DNA of 64,000 nucleotides, taken from the NCBI RefSeq assembly GCF_001375535.1, contig NZ_LN831197.1:4366660-4430659 (forward strand), written 5' to 3'. Under the pieces are notes generated by a model that had not been told where the DNA came from, did not search any database, and saw only the letters and a list, made by a program, of their open reading frames with translations. The translations under genes were made by a program, and so were the position numbers. This document shows positions 1 through 8,663 of this stretch, in pieces; within the stretch, counting starts at the first letter, position 1; each line of letters starts with the position of its first letter. Source of the stretch: Bacillus niameyensis (GTDB taxonomy: Bacteria; Bacillota; Bacilli; Bacillales; Bacillaceae_C).

Positions 1-44
1 AGCCCTATTACAATAGCTGTTTGAATAGGTATAGCTTGTCTCAT
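1..44 (-). CDS. 5' end of an unidentified gene
   Basis: Only the first 14 codons are in the window (MRQAIPIQTAIVIG), running off the left edge. The ATG at 44-42 is preceded on the minus strand by a clear AGGAGG site and a good promoter at 76-104. The stretch is hydrophobic and could begin a membrane segment, but it is too short to assign a family. Confidence 0.6.
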   Translation of the reverse strand, partial: MRQAIPIQTAIVIG

Positions 45-75
45 CTTAAAAACCTCCTAAGAAATGGAATAACTG

Positions 76-104
76 CTTATAGGTTTAATACCCTTTTCCA
101 TCAA
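76..104 (-). promoter_or_regulatory. sigma-A-type promoter for the leftmost gene
   Basis: On the minus strand TTGATG (104-99) and TATAAG (81-76) are separated by exactly 17 nt, close to the vegetative consensus, and lie just upstream of the AGGAGG site of the partial gene. Confidence 0.6.
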
Positions 105-246
105 AATCAAACATTTTTTTACAATGTTCTGTGCGGATAAAAATTTTCTCCTAGATAAAGGATTACCGTCATGAAACACGAAATATTATATAAATGCTTG
201 TTTATTAAAGGATAATGGTCTTTAGAAAAGTTGGAGGTGCAGTAAA

Positions 247-1086
247 GTGAATTTTGTAGTGAATAAGGAATGGCTTGTTGAAAATTTAAATAATAAGGAT
301 GTCAAGATAGTAGATTGTCGTTTTGCATTGGGAGATCCAGAGGAAGGGGAAAGACTTTATCGGGAAAATCATATTCCAGGAGCTTTCTATTTTGATTTAG
401 AAAAACATTTATCTGCTCCAGTTTCAGAGCATGGTGGCAGGCATCCGCTTCCGAAGATTGAACGATTTATACTTGAAATTGTAAAAGCAGGGATTGACAA
501 TACGAAAACGGTAATAGCCTATGACGGTGGAGAAGGTCAGTTCGCATCTCGCTTTTGGTGGTTATTAGCATATCTAGGTCATGAAAAGGTTTATGTATTA
601 AATGAAGGCTTTAGAGGGTGGATAAAAGCCGATTATCCGGTAACAGAGGAAATACCAAAAGGGGAATCAGCTTCGTTCCATGTCCATCTCCAAAAAGAAA
701 TGCTGGCCACTTATGAAGAGGTAAAAGAGATTGTTGATTCCGCGAAGAAATCCCCTGTATTAATTGATTCAAGAGATGAAGCCCGTTACCTAGGAGAATT
801 TGAACCGATTGATAGAGTGGCTGGACATATTCCAGGTGCCATCAATAAATGTTGGTCTGATGGATTGGAGGAAGATTCATTTAAAAATAGTGAGGAACAG
901 AAGCTAAGGTTTGCGGGGCTTCGTCAAGATGAACCGATTATCGTATACTGTGGATCAGGTGTAACAGCGACTCCTAACTATATTGCTTTAAAAATGGCAG
1001 GTTATGAGCAAGTAAAACTATACGCCGGAAGTTATAGTGATTGGGTCTCATATGAAGAAAATCCTGTTGCTAAAGGAAAAGAATAA
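247..1086 (+). CDS. sulfurtransferase, tandem rhodanese domains
   Basis: A 279-aa protein with two rhodanese domains, the length and layout of thiosulfate/3-mercaptopyruvate sulfurtransferases, which move sulfane sulfur to cyanide or thiol acceptors in the cytoplasm. The N-terminal domain (about 1-135) is inactive: an Asp sits where the Cys would be (AYDGGEGQ). The C-terminal domain carries the loop YCGSGVTA with catalytic Cys235. The CGSGVT loop is more typical of mercaptopyruvate enzymes than the thiosulfate CRKGVT loop, but substrate cannot be settled from it. The GTG start at 247 follows GGAGGTG at about 231-237. It appears to be monocistronic. Confidence 0.9.
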   Translation: MNFVVNKEWLVENLNNKDVKIVDCRFALGDPEEGERLYRENHIPGAFYFDLEKHLSAPVSEHGGRHPLPKIERFILEIVKAGIDNTKTVIAYDGGEGQFASRFWWLLAYLGHEKVYVLNEGFRGWIKADYPVTEEIPKGESASFHVHLQKEMLATYEEVKEIVDSAKKSPVLIDSRDEARYLGEFEPIDRVAGHIPGAINKCWSDGLEEDSFKNSEEQKLRFAGLRQDEPIIVYCGSGVTATPNYIALKMAGYEQVKLYAGSYSDWVSYEENPVAKGKE

Positions 1087-1159
1087 GTACGACTTGCATA
1101 AAATAGAGAGGGTGCCATAGATTTTTCAGGAATTCCGGCCATAGGAGGAAAAGGAACCG

Positions 1160-1660
1160 ATGAAAATAAAAATATGGAGCTTGGCAGCACTTATTGTCGT
1201 GTTGATTGGAGCGGCTATATGGTGGATCATGGCTGCACAAGAAAAGGCAGAACCTCCGTTAGACAGAACGGAAGAACTAGAAAAAGCTCGGATAAACGAA
1301 TTTTTCTCTGAACTTGATCGTATATATGGATTTTTATCTACGACAGAAGATGGATCACTTCAGCTGTTTCTAAAAATCGATGAAGCTCTTCGTGAAGGGG
1401 AATTGACAGGTTCTTTGCTTGTAATGGCTGACACTGGTGATGAAAGCAAACCTTACGAAGAAAGGACCTATGATATAGTCGGGATAACGGATGGGAAGAT
1501 GGTAGAAATTTTCACTAATGATGAAGGAAAGCAAGTGAAAATGATTGGGAATTTTCATGGAGATGCAACCGAATTCGACGTTTCGTTTTGGCAGACTGAC
1601 GAAAAATTGATATTTCGTGCGGTGACGGAGGAAGAATACGTAGAGAAGATAGGACGCTAA
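1160..1660 (+). CDS. hypothetical membrane-anchored protein
   Basis: A 166-aa protein with one N-terminal hydrophobic segment (about residues 5-25) after a short positive stretch, then a charged soluble part rich in Glu and Asp. This fits an N-terminally anchored extracytoplasmic protein; there is no lipobox. AGGAGG lies about 13 nt before the ATG. I do not recognise a family. It is 73 nt downstream of the sulfurtransferase and could be co-transcribed with it, but no functional link is visible. Confidence 0.7.
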   Translation: MKIKIWSLAALIVVLIGAAIWWIMAAQEKAEPPLDRTEELEKARINEFFSELDRIYGFLSTTEDGSLQLFLKIDEALREGELTGSLLVMADTGDESKPYEERTYDIVGITDGKMVEIFTNDEGKQVKMIGNFHGDATEFDVSFWQTDEKLIFRAVTEEEYVEKIGR

Positions 1661-1675
1661 TACATTTACGTTATA

Positions 1676-1750
1676 GTTGATTCTTGTAGAAGGCTCGCGC
1701 TTCCGAGAGCGATACGGGGAGCTACCTCGGCGCCTTCTGCTTCAATCAAC
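1676..1750. repeat. 75-nt extragenic palindromic element
   Basis: The ends GTTGATT and AATCAAC are inverted, and inside them AGAAGGC pairs with GCCTTCT, giving a long imperfect hairpin between two convergent genes. The ends and the G/C-rich middle resemble the GTTGATT...AATCAAC intergenic elements found in many Bacillus-like genomes; this copy is short and may be a deletion derivative. It could serve as a terminator for either flanking gene, but has no clear T-tract. Confidence 0.6.
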
Positions 1751-1789
1751 GTTTTTAATATGAAGGTCAATTTAAAGAGTTTTTAGGTA

Positions 1790-2182
1790 TTAATTGGACA
1801 AGCCTTTGCATTCAATTATTTCGTTGGGATTTAATCTTGTGCTTTTGAATTTGATAGCTCGAAACTCCATACTTAATTCATTACTAAGAGTGATGGTTAC
1901 TAAATTAAATGGAGGACTGTGAGCACCTTCAAATGTTGTTAGCTGTACTGTGATATTATAATGGTAGTTATGTTCTAGCCTTTTTACTTGAAGAATTTTA
2001 GCGCAATAATACTGCGTCGATTTGCCAAATTGTTTTTCAAGTTCTTTATCGATGGATGGAAAAAGTAAAACAAGGATCACATCATCCCGCAATTGTACAT
2101 CATTTTTTGTTACAGTTTCGGCTTGGGCAGGAAAATAAGAGAAATAAATTAAAATGGTAAATATTAAAAGGCTTTTTTTCAT
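1790..2182 (-). CDS. DUF3888-type secreted protein
   Basis: A 130-aa protein with a classical signal peptide (MKKSLLIFTILIYFSYFPAQA, cleavage expected after AQA). The mature part carries the pattern I associate with DUF3888: LLFPSIDKELEKQFG, a YYC segment, and TTFEGAHSPPFNLVTIT. The two Cys residues of the mature protein could form a disulfide outside the cell. Function is unknown for the family. It is monocistronic and convergent with the gene to its left. Confidence 0.75.
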   Translation of the reverse strand: MKKSLLIFTILIYFSYFPAQAETVTKNDVQLRDDVILVLLFPSIDKELEKQFGKSTQYYCAKILQVKRLEHNYHYNITVQLTTFEGAHSPPFNLVTITLSNELSMEFRAIKFKSTRLNPNEIIECKGLSN

Positions 2183-2519
2183 AAAAATCCTCCTTCAATG
2201 TCGCTCTTATTAGCAACTAAGATAATTAAGCAAAAGAAATGTATACTCTCCTTTATTCTGTCCCATTTTCAAATTCAAAGCATTTTTTCGTTACTTATAT
2301 TCAATCCCCTTCCTTATTCAAGGCTCCTAGATAGATGCAAATAATCCGATTAATCCAGTTCATTAGAGAAATCTAAACACTATCTTTTATTTTAAAAGAT
2401 GAGTGGGAAATCTTCTCAAACTATTTAAATTAAAAAACGATAGTAATAATGATGTATAATGATAGAGTTGTATAATGAATGATTAAACTGTTGAAGATAG
2501 CTAAGGAGTTGACGTTCAA
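2183..2519. other. 337-nt divergent intergenic region
   Basis: Separates the DUF3888 gene from the DUF4317 gene. Two TATAAT hexamers at 2455-2460 and 2471-2476 are the best -10 candidates for the rightward gene, though neither has a convincing -35 box at 17 nt. No RNA structure or open frame stands out. Confidence 0.4.
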
Positions 2520-3692
2520 ATGAACAAGAAAGACATTGCAAATATTCGTAAACAATTCAAATTAGATAATGAATTATTAAAAGTAAAAGATATATTTAAT
2601 GTTTATATAAGGCAAGATAGCAGCGAAATTTATCATGAAGAAAGCCACCCATTTCTTATGTTGGATCGTGAGCAGCAAGAGTTATTTATGAAAAATTTTA
2701 AAAAAGTACTTTCCGGAAATGTGGATGAAAAGTTATTTGAAGTGAAATTTCAAAGTGAAGCTGAAGATCATACACAGGTTATTTTATATGAAGCTCTTGA
2801 AAAAGATGACGTTGAAGACTGGAAAGAGCAAATGCTTTTAATCGTTGAAAAGATGTTTAAGGATGTTCAATATGAAAAGGACATGGTCGTCACTTTTATT
2901 CGCGGTGAATATTTTAAGCCAACGAAAAAGAAAAATGAGGAAGCTGAGGTTAGTGATTTGGATGAGGTCTATGATCATCCGTTTATTCTTTGCAGTATTA
3001 ACCCGACGGTGCAACCGAAGAAAGCGCTCGTGTTCGATTTTATTGAGAAAGAATTTAAATCCAGTGTTTCAGTTGACTCGGTGATCAATTTGTCTTCACC
3101 TTTTGCCGGCTTTATGTTCCCTTGTTTTACCGAAAACTATGCGGATGTGAATCATATCCTTTATTCATCCGGGAAAGTGAATCAACCTAACTACCATTTT
3201 ATCGAAACTGTGCTGAACGGTGAAGACATTATGACCGCTCAGGACGATAAAGCAGTTTTTGAGGAAATTGTGAAAGAGGTCGTTGGTGAGGTTGTAGATA
3301 CAGAGACACTCACTAACGTCTATGAAGAAATTAACCGGATGATGGATGAAGAGGAAGAAGAAGAAGTTCCGATGTTAGATTATAAAGATGTGCAACGTGT
3401 TTTAAAGGTGAGCGGTGTTGAGAATGTGGACACAGATCAAGTGGAGATGGCTTTCCAAAAGGTAATCGATGATGAAAAATATGAATTAAAAGCGAGCAGT
3501 ATTGTCCCGAAATTTTCATCTAAATCGATAAAGATCGAAACAAAGGTCGCCAATATCGCGATTAGCCCGCAAGATTTAAAATATGTGAAACAAGTAAATT
3601 ATAATGGAAAACGCTGTGTGTTAATAGAAGTAGATGAAGACACGGTGATTGAAGGATTTAAGATCGTACCAGAAACAGCGTTGAGTTATTGA
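2520..3692 (+). CDS. DUF4317 family protein
   Basis: A 390-aa soluble acidic protein without signal peptide or membrane segment. The start MNKKDIANIRKQFK and the following region to about residue 230 match my recollection of DUF4317, a Firmicutes family of unknown function. A run of acidic residues (about 277-283) separates this from the C-terminal part. AAGGAG precedes the ATG by about 12 nt. It is followed after 17 nt by a small lipoprotein gene, so the two may share a transcript. Confidence 0.75.
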   Translation: MNKKDIANIRKQFKLDNELLKVKDIFNVYIRQDSSEIYHEESHPFLMLDREQQELFMKNFKKVLSGNVDEKLFEVKFQSEAEDHTQVILYEALEKDDVEDWKEQMLLIVEKMFKDVQYEKDMVVTFIRGEYFKPTKKKNEEAEVSDLDEVYDHPFILCSINPTVQPKKALVFDFIEKEFKSSVSVDSVINLSSPFAGFMFPCFTENYADVNHILYSSGKVNQPNYHFIETVLNGEDIMTAQDDKAVFEEIVKEVVGEVVDTETLTNVYEEINRMMDEEEEEEVPMLDYKDVQRVLKVSGVENVDTDQVEMAFQKVIDDEKYELKASSIVPKFSSKSIKIETKVANIAISPQDLKYVKQVNYNGKRCVLIEVDEDTVIEGFKIVPETALSY

Positions 3693-3709
3693 CGGAGGAA
3701 TGATGTTAG

Positions 3710-4042
3710 ATGCCAAGAATATTTAAGGTATTAACAATTATTGCCTTGTTCACCATTGCTGGATGTTCAAATTCAATAGACCAAAATGAAGATGAAAACA
3801 ATGACATCAAAACGGAAAATTTTAGTTTTATAGGAACAATTAAGGAAATTAGCGGTAATAGGGCAATTGTTTCTGCTACAATTTTTGAGAACAATCCGGA
3901 AGGTGACGTGTTTGTTGATCTTTCTGTAAATAATAAACAGAGCTTTAAAGTCGGGGACAAGGTAAAAGTAGGGTTTGATGGCACCGTTAGAGAATCGAAT
4001 CCTGCGCAAATTAATACTCTATCTGTAGAATTGGTTGATTGA
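3710..4042 (+). CDS. small lipoprotein, DUF3221-like
   Basis: A 110-aa lipoprotein: hydrophobic leader followed by lipobox IAGC, so Cys19 would be lipidated. The mature part (FIGTIKEISGNRAIVSA ... FKVGDKVKVGFDGTVRES) looks like an OB-like beta domain of the DUF3221/YobA type seen in Bacillus lipoproteins. Role unknown. It starts 17 nt after the DUF4317 gene; GGAGG lies 5' of the ATG. Confidence 0.7.
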   Translation: MPRIFKVLTIIALFTIAGCSNSIDQNEDENNDIKTENFSFIGTIKEISGNRAIVSATIFENNPEGDVFVDLSVNNKQSFKVGDKVKVGFDGTVRESNPAQINTLSVELVD

Positions 4043-4140
4043 TTATGCAGTAGCCGTTTTGAATATTATTAGGATCAATCCCCATGTATGATACACAGGG
4101 GCTTGATTCTAGTTTGTATGGGGAAAGGAGAGAGGAATCA

Positions 4141-4887
4141 ATGGATTTAGGTAATCCCATAGCGGAAGGAAATACTGCGGAAATTTATCTTTACGATCAA
4201 AAAATATATAAAGTTTTTAAAGATTATTTGCCAGATGATGAATCTGTAAATGAAGCAAAGAAACAAAAAATTGCCTATTCATATGGACTTCGTGTACCTA
4301 AGGTCTTTGAGGTTACTAAGATAAATGGAAAACAAGTTATTATTATGGAATATATAAAGGGAGAGACATTAGGTGGTTTATTACTTAAAGATAGAGATCG
4401 AGCAGAACATTACTTAAGCCTTTCTATCGATATGCAACTTGAAATTCACAATATTATTCCAGACTCAATCGAACCAATGTATAATAAATTATATCGTCAA
4501 ATTAATTCAGTAAATATTTTAGAGGGAAGGCTGAAAACTGCTTTATTAAAGAAAATGGAATCGTTTACATTTGAAAACAGGCTCTGTCATGGTGACTTTC
4601 ATTTATTTAATTTGATTCAGACGGATAGCGAAATGGTGGTTATAGATTGGGTTGACTCAAATATGGGAGATGTTCGTGCCGACGTATATCGGACTTATCT
4701 ATTATACTCCCAATTTTCATCTGAAATAGCGGATCTGTATTTGCGACTGTATAGTGAAAAAAGTGGGATTCTAATTTCTGAAATTTTACAATGGGCACCT
4801 ATTATTGCTGCTACAAGATTATCTAAAAATGTCTCACCAGAGAATTCGGAACAACTTATTAAGATTATTGAACATTATTGCTCATGA
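4141..4887 (+). CDS. aminoglycoside phosphotransferase-fold kinase
   Basis: A 248-aa small-molecule kinase of the APH/choline kinase fold. Visible motifs: a glycine-poor nucleotide loop (AEGNTAEIY), a likely ATP-binding Lys in KIYKVFKD, the catalytic loop HGDFHLFN (150-157), and a metal-binding Asp in VVIDWVDS (Asp169). The ATG at 4141 is chosen over an upstream in-frame ATG at 4084 because AAAGGAG lies about 9 nt before it and the family begins there. The substrate cannot be told; homologues phosphorylate antibiotics, sugars, choline or unknown metabolites. No resistance context is present. Confidence 0.8.
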   Translation: MDLGNPIAEGNTAEIYLYDQKIYKVFKDYLPDDESVNEAKKQKIAYSYGLRVPKVFEVTKINGKQVIIMEYIKGETLGGLLLKDRDRAEHYLSLSIDMQLEIHNIIPDSIEPMYNKLYRQINSVNILEGRLKTALLKKMESFTFENRLCHGDFHLFNLIQTDSEMVVIDWVDSNMGDVRADVYRTYLLYSQFSSEIADLYLRLYSEKSGILISEILQWAPIIAATRLSKNVSPENSEQLIKIIEHYCS

Positions 4888-5009
4888 TTAATGGCTAGAT
4901 TGAAATAGGCCACTACCGATCGTCCAAAACGAATTGTACTTGGGGCGGGGAAATAAAAATTTTGGGGACAGGGAAATAAAAGGAAGTAAAAGCCAGAAAG
5001 GTAGAGAAT

Positions 5010-5201
5010 TTGATGATATTTGCATTTATTAGTATTTATGCTACACCTATTTTAGCTATCATTTTTTGTCTTAATCTCGTAGAAGTAATAAAGAAAGTCA
5101 AAGAGGAGCAGCCTACTGCTAAAAATACATTTTGGCTGACAACTTCTTTTATGTTGATCGTATGGAGTATCGCTGTTACAGTAACTTTGGTAGCGGGATA
5201 A
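5010..5201 (+). CDS. small two-helix membrane protein
   Basis: A 63-aa protein of two hydrophobic segments (about 3-25 and 41-62) joined by a charged loop (KKVKEEQPTAKN). An AAAGGTAG site precedes tandem ATG codons at 5010 and 5013. No family recognised. The upstream gap holds two imperfect copies of GGGGAAATAAAA-like sequence (around 4944-4981). Confidence 0.5.
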   Translation: MMIFAFISIYATPILAIIFCLNLVEVIKKVKEEQPTAKNTFWLTTSFMLIVWSIAVTVTLVAG

Positions 5202-5345
5202 TTCTGCATATCATGTTAAGGATTCGTTAATTTTAGGAGATTAACGTTTATTTTTAATTTGGTTATTCCGATGGCAAACGAGAGATGTGTAAATGACTTG
5301 GGGAAGTTAATTATTATTTAAAATACGGAGTGAGAGGGGAGTAGG

Positions 5346-5585
5346 ATGATGAGGTATTACAAGGCCGTGACGTACGATGTTTGTGAACATAATAATCTAT
5401 ATGAAAATATGAATGAATATCCGTTAGAATTATCGATTGATATTGATAAGCAAGTGAGGGAATTTGCAAAGAATGATATTGCTCCTGTAATTAAAGTGTT
5501 TGAGTCAGACACTAGTGACTTTAAGGAATTTAGATTGTATAAAGAATATAAATTTAAAGAATATGAGTGTAATTGTAATCGTTAA
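5346..5585 (+). CDS. hypothetical small protein
   Basis: A 79-aa acidic protein without membrane segments, ending in a Cys pair (ECNCNR). A GAGGGGAG site lies shortly before tandem ATG codons at 5346/5349, supporting translation. No family recognised; it stands alone. Confidence 0.45.
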   Translation: MMRYYKAVTYDVCEHNNLYENMNEYPLELSIDIDKQVREFAKNDIAPVIKVFESDTSDFKEFRLYKEYKFKEYECNCNR

Positions 5586-5715
5586 ATTTGTTTACACGAA
5601 CGGCAATGGAGAAGGATAAAGAACGGATCTTTTTCCGTCGCAACCTTAGAAAAGAAAACAACGATCATTCGGCTATACTTAAAGTTTTTATATAGAAGGA
5701 GTTTGTTTAAAATTT

Positions 5716-5761
5716 AAAAATGTTAGTTTCAAAGATTGTTGTCTCTAAGTCTAACATTTTT
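5716..5761 (+). terminator. possible terminator hairpin
   Basis: AAAAATGTTAG at 5716-5726 pairs with CTAACATTTTT at 5751-5761 across a 24-nt loop. The stem is A/T-rich and the loop large, so termination is uncertain. Nothing else is seen between 5586 and 5856. Confidence 0.35.
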
Positions 5762-5856
5762 TATTATAATAGATTTTTCAATGTGAGTTACGCCTGGTCT
5801 GAAGATACTCCTTCTAGAGATAACTTCATTGTTCAGCCTATGCCACGTAAGCAAAC

Positions 5857-6291
5857 TTAGCTGTTTATCTTCTTGCCTGTTAACATTTCGAATACAAATT
5901 TTGATAACTCCTCAGATAAAGTTCCGTAGTTTGACTGCCCCTCAATTATGAGATCTAATCTTTTAAATTCTTCATTTACCCAAACATCATGTTTATAGGA
6001 ATTCCAAGTAAAACTATAATCTGGAGGACGTATATCTACTTTAACATTCTCTTCCCATTCAGCATTTCCCAAGGCCTCTATAAGTTTTTGCACCTCAATG
6101 AGATCAGCTATTTCCTTTGTTTTTTCGAAATCTCCGTTGTTGTTTCTTTGCTTTACCTTTATCGGGTTACCGTCCCACTTACTATTATAAACCTCGTATT
6201 TGGTTGAAACTGTTTTATTTTCGTTTGCATCCTGACTACACCCATATAACGAAAGACCAATTGCAATCAATAAAATAATCAGTTTTTTCAC
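5857..6291 (-). CDS. hypothetical lipoprotein
   Basis: A 144-aa lipoprotein: leader MKKLIILLIAIGLSLYGC with lipidation at Cys18. The mature domain contains VQKLIEALGNAEWEENV and a Tyr/Trp-rich strand region, reminiscent of small Bacillus lipoprotein domains of the YhfM kind, but this is weak. No neighbours suggest a role; it is transcribed convergently to the gene at 5346 and divergently from the PadR operon. Confidence 0.6.
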   Translation of the reverse strand: MKKLIILLIAIGLSLYGCSQDANENKTVSTKYEVYNSKWDGNPIKVKQRNNNGDFEKTKEIADLIEVQKLIEALGNAEWEENVKVDIRPPDYSFTWNSYKHDVWVNEEFKRLDLIIEGQSNYGTLSEELSKFVFEMLTGKKINS

Positions 6292-6405
6292 ATTATCACT
6301 TCTATAGAATAGACGTAATCACTGATCAAATGTTGCGTTTTAGGCTTAGTTGGTAGTGAACCGGAAGAAATTCTTAAACTCTGCTTTTGTTACGATTGAT
6401 ATTCC

Positions 6406-6433
6406 TCGATATATCGAATATAATTATCGATAT
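6406..6433 (+). promoter_or_regulatory. palindromic operator upstream of padR
   Basis: TCGATATATCGA at 6406-6417 is a perfect 12-bp palindrome. It overlaps a second inverted repeat, TATCGA (6412-6417) and TCGATA (6427-6432) with 9 nt between. It lies just upstream of the GGGGGAAG ribosome site of padR, as expected for an autoregulated PadR operon. Confidence 0.55.
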
Positions 6434-6450
6434 AGTTAAGGGGGAAGAAA

Positions 6451-6915
6451 ATGAAAAAGCGAAGAGGGTTTGTTCAGATTGCCATTTTGCATTTGCTGAA
6501 GGAAGAAGCAATGCATGGTTATCAAATTATGAAGGAGTTGGAAGAGCGCTCTAGTGGTGCTTATTCTGCTAGTGCGGGTACGGTTTATCCAGCTCTTCAG
6601 GAATTATTAGACCAGCATTTAATTGAACTTGATGCCGAGTCCGATAAAAAAATTTACGTCCTTAGTGATAAAGGAAAGAAGCGAGTAGAAGAAGCTGCAG
6701 CACACTTCGAGGTTGAATTCTGGGTGGAATGGAAAGAACGGATGGTTTGGAGAAACTCCAAGCACGCGATCCAACTAAAGGAAGCCGTTGATCGTTGGGA
6801 AAAGGAATGGAGAAAATCGGTAAAGAAGGCACGTGGAAATCCGAAAAAGATACAAGAATTAATTACGATGATGGAAGAAATGACCGATCGTTTAAAAAAG
6901 GACAGTAACAGTTAA
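6451..6915 (+). CDS. PadR family transcriptional regulator
   Basis: A 154-aa winged-helix repressor. Residues 4-75 carry the PadR signature (HLLKEEAMHGYQIMKELEE, then SAGTVYPALQELLDQHLIE) and the C-terminal part is a basic dimerisation helix. It begins the operon padR-ABC-ABC, with only 11 nt to the first transporter gene. PadR proteins in this position usually repress the adjacent multidrug exporter until a toxic ligand binds. The palindromes just upstream are the likely operator. Confidence 0.9.
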   Translation: MKKRRGFVQIAILHLLKEEAMHGYQIMKELEERSSGAYSASAGTVYPALQELLDQHLIELDAESDKKIYVLSDKGKKRVEEAAAHFEVEFWVEWKERMVWRNSKHAIQLKEAVDRWEKEWRKSVKKARGNPKKIQELITMMEEMTDRLKKDSNS

Positions 6916-6926
6916 GGGGAAATGTT

Positions 6927-8663
6927 ATGGGTGCTATAAGGAAGTTATTACAATATATAAAGCCATATACACTTTTTGCGCTATTGGGACCGCTTTTTAT
7001 GTGTGTGGAAGTTGTCATGGATCTTTTACAACCAACGTTTATGCAGAAAATCATTGATGTCGGGATTGCCAATCAGGATAACGGTTATGTCGTAAAGCTT
7101 GGACTTATTATGTTATTTAGTGCGTTTGTAGGATTAATCGGAGGAGCAGGAAGTTCAGTATATGCTGCAAAAGCAGCTGTTCATTTTGCGACAGATATTC
7201 GCCGAGATGTATTTAAGAAAACCGAAAAGTTTTCAAATCAAAATATCGATTCTTTCGGGACGGGAAAGTTAATTACGATATTGACAAATGATATTTCAAC
7301 TTTGCAACAGTCGATTATTATGACCTTGCGCATTTTTGTGAGGGGGCCTTTGCTGTTTATTGGATCTGTCGTGATCGTCTGGTTCACGGCACGTGAGCTC
7401 TTTCCAATATTGCTTGTCACGATTCCTATTTTGATTGCTTTTATTTATTTCTTTTCCGTAAAGTCTGGGCAGCTTTTTGCAAAAGTGCAGAAGGCAATGG
7501 ACAAAGTGAATACGAAACTACAGGAAATGTTGGCGGGTATTCGGGTCATTAAAGCTTTTGATCGCGGTGAATATGAAAAAGGCCATTTTAAAACTGTCAA
7601 TGATTTGCTTACTAAACGAAACATGAGTGCAGAACAGCTTATTTTAACGTTAATGCCCATTATGATGTTCGTAGTTAATATGGGGATTATTGCAGGGCTT
7701 TGGTTAGGTGTGATCAAGATTAACGAAGAGATTATTCAAGTTGGGGTCATTCTAGCGTTCATCAATTACTTAAATATAATGATGAACGGATTAATGAGCA
7801 GTAGTCATGTATTAATGCAAATTGCTCGTTCATTTCCTTCGGCTGATCGGATCATGAAAGTGCTAGACACAGAGATTGATATTACCGAAAGTGAGCACGC
7901 GATTGCAGAGCAGCCGCTCCGTGGTGATGTAGAGTTTAGGGATGTTCATTTTAGCTATAGTAAAAATGGAGAGTATGTACTTAAAAATCTTAACTTTACC
8001 GCCAAGGCTGGTGAGACGGTTGGAATAATTGGATCAACTGGTAGTGGGAAATCAACCCTCGTTAAGCTGATTCCTCGCCTGTATGATCCGGACTTGGGAG
8101 AAATTCTCATTGATGGAGTAAACATAAAGGATCTGCCACTTGAAAAGCTCCGGTCAGCAATTGGATTTGTTCCACAAAAAGCGACGCTATTTTCTGGGAC
8201 GATCAAGGAGAATCTTCGCTTTGGAAAAGAAGAAGCGACAGAGCAAGACATGGATGTGGCGGCACAATCAGCGGCTGCTAGCGAATTTATTGATCGCTTC
8301 GATGGAAAGTATGAACATACACTCATGCAGGGAGCGACCAATTTATCAGGTGGACAAAAACAACGGTTATCGATGGCCCGTGCTTTTATTCGTGAACCGC
8401 AGATATTAGTTCTCGATGATTCAACTTCTGCGATCGATGCATTATCAGAGGTAGCTGTACAAAAAGCATTGGGAAAAGATTTTTCAAGTACGAATGTGTT
8501 CATTATATCTTCAAAAATCTCTTCCATTATTAATGCAGATCAAATTCTAGTTATGAAAGATGGAATGATTGAAGCGAGCGGTACACATGAGGAATTATTG
8601 ATGAAGAGCGAAGTATATCGGAATATTTATCATGCTCAAAGTGGAATGGAGGTTAGCATATGA
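6927..8663 (+). CDS. ABC exporter half, degenerate ATP site
   Basis: A 578-aa fused membrane-ATPase half transporter. Six helices fill about 1-320. The ATPase domain has Walker A GSTGSGKST (about 369), signature LSGGQ, and Walker B VLDDST (about 494), where Asp replaces the catalytic Glu. The switch histidine is missing (IISSKISS). This is the catalytically degenerate partner of a heterodimeric multidrug exporter of the LmrC/BmrC/TM287 type. Its last four bases (ATGA) overlap the start of its partner, indicating translational coupling. Resembles B. subtilis YfiB in size and pairing. Confidence 0.9.
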   Translation: MGAIRKLLQYIKPYTLFALLGPLFMCVEVVMDLLQPTFMQKIIDVGIANQDNGYVVKLGLIMLFSAFVGLIGGAGSSVYAAKAAVHFATDIRRDVFKKTEKFSNQNIDSFGTGKLITILTNDISTLQQSIIMTLRIFVRGPLLFIGSVVIVWFTARELFPILLVTIPILIAFIYFFSVKSGQLFAKVQKAMDKVNTKLQEMLAGIRVIKAFDRGEYEKGHFKTVNDLLTKRNMSAEQLILTLMPIMMFVVNMGIIAGLWLGVIKINEEIIQVGVILAFINYLNIMMNGLMSSSHVLMQIARSFPSADRIMKVLDTEIDITESEHAIAEQPLRGDVEFRDVHFSYSKNGEYVLKNLNFTAKAGETVGIIGSTGSGKSTLVKLIPRLYDPDLGEILIDGVNIKDLPLEKLRSAIGFVPQKATLFSGTIKENLRFGKEEATEQDMDVAAQSAAASEFIDRFDGKYEHTLMQGATNLSGGQKQRLSMARAFIREPQILVLDDSTSAIDALSEVAVQKALGKDFSSTNVFIISSKISSIINADQILVMKDGMIEASGTHEELLMKSEVYRNIYHAQSGMEVSI

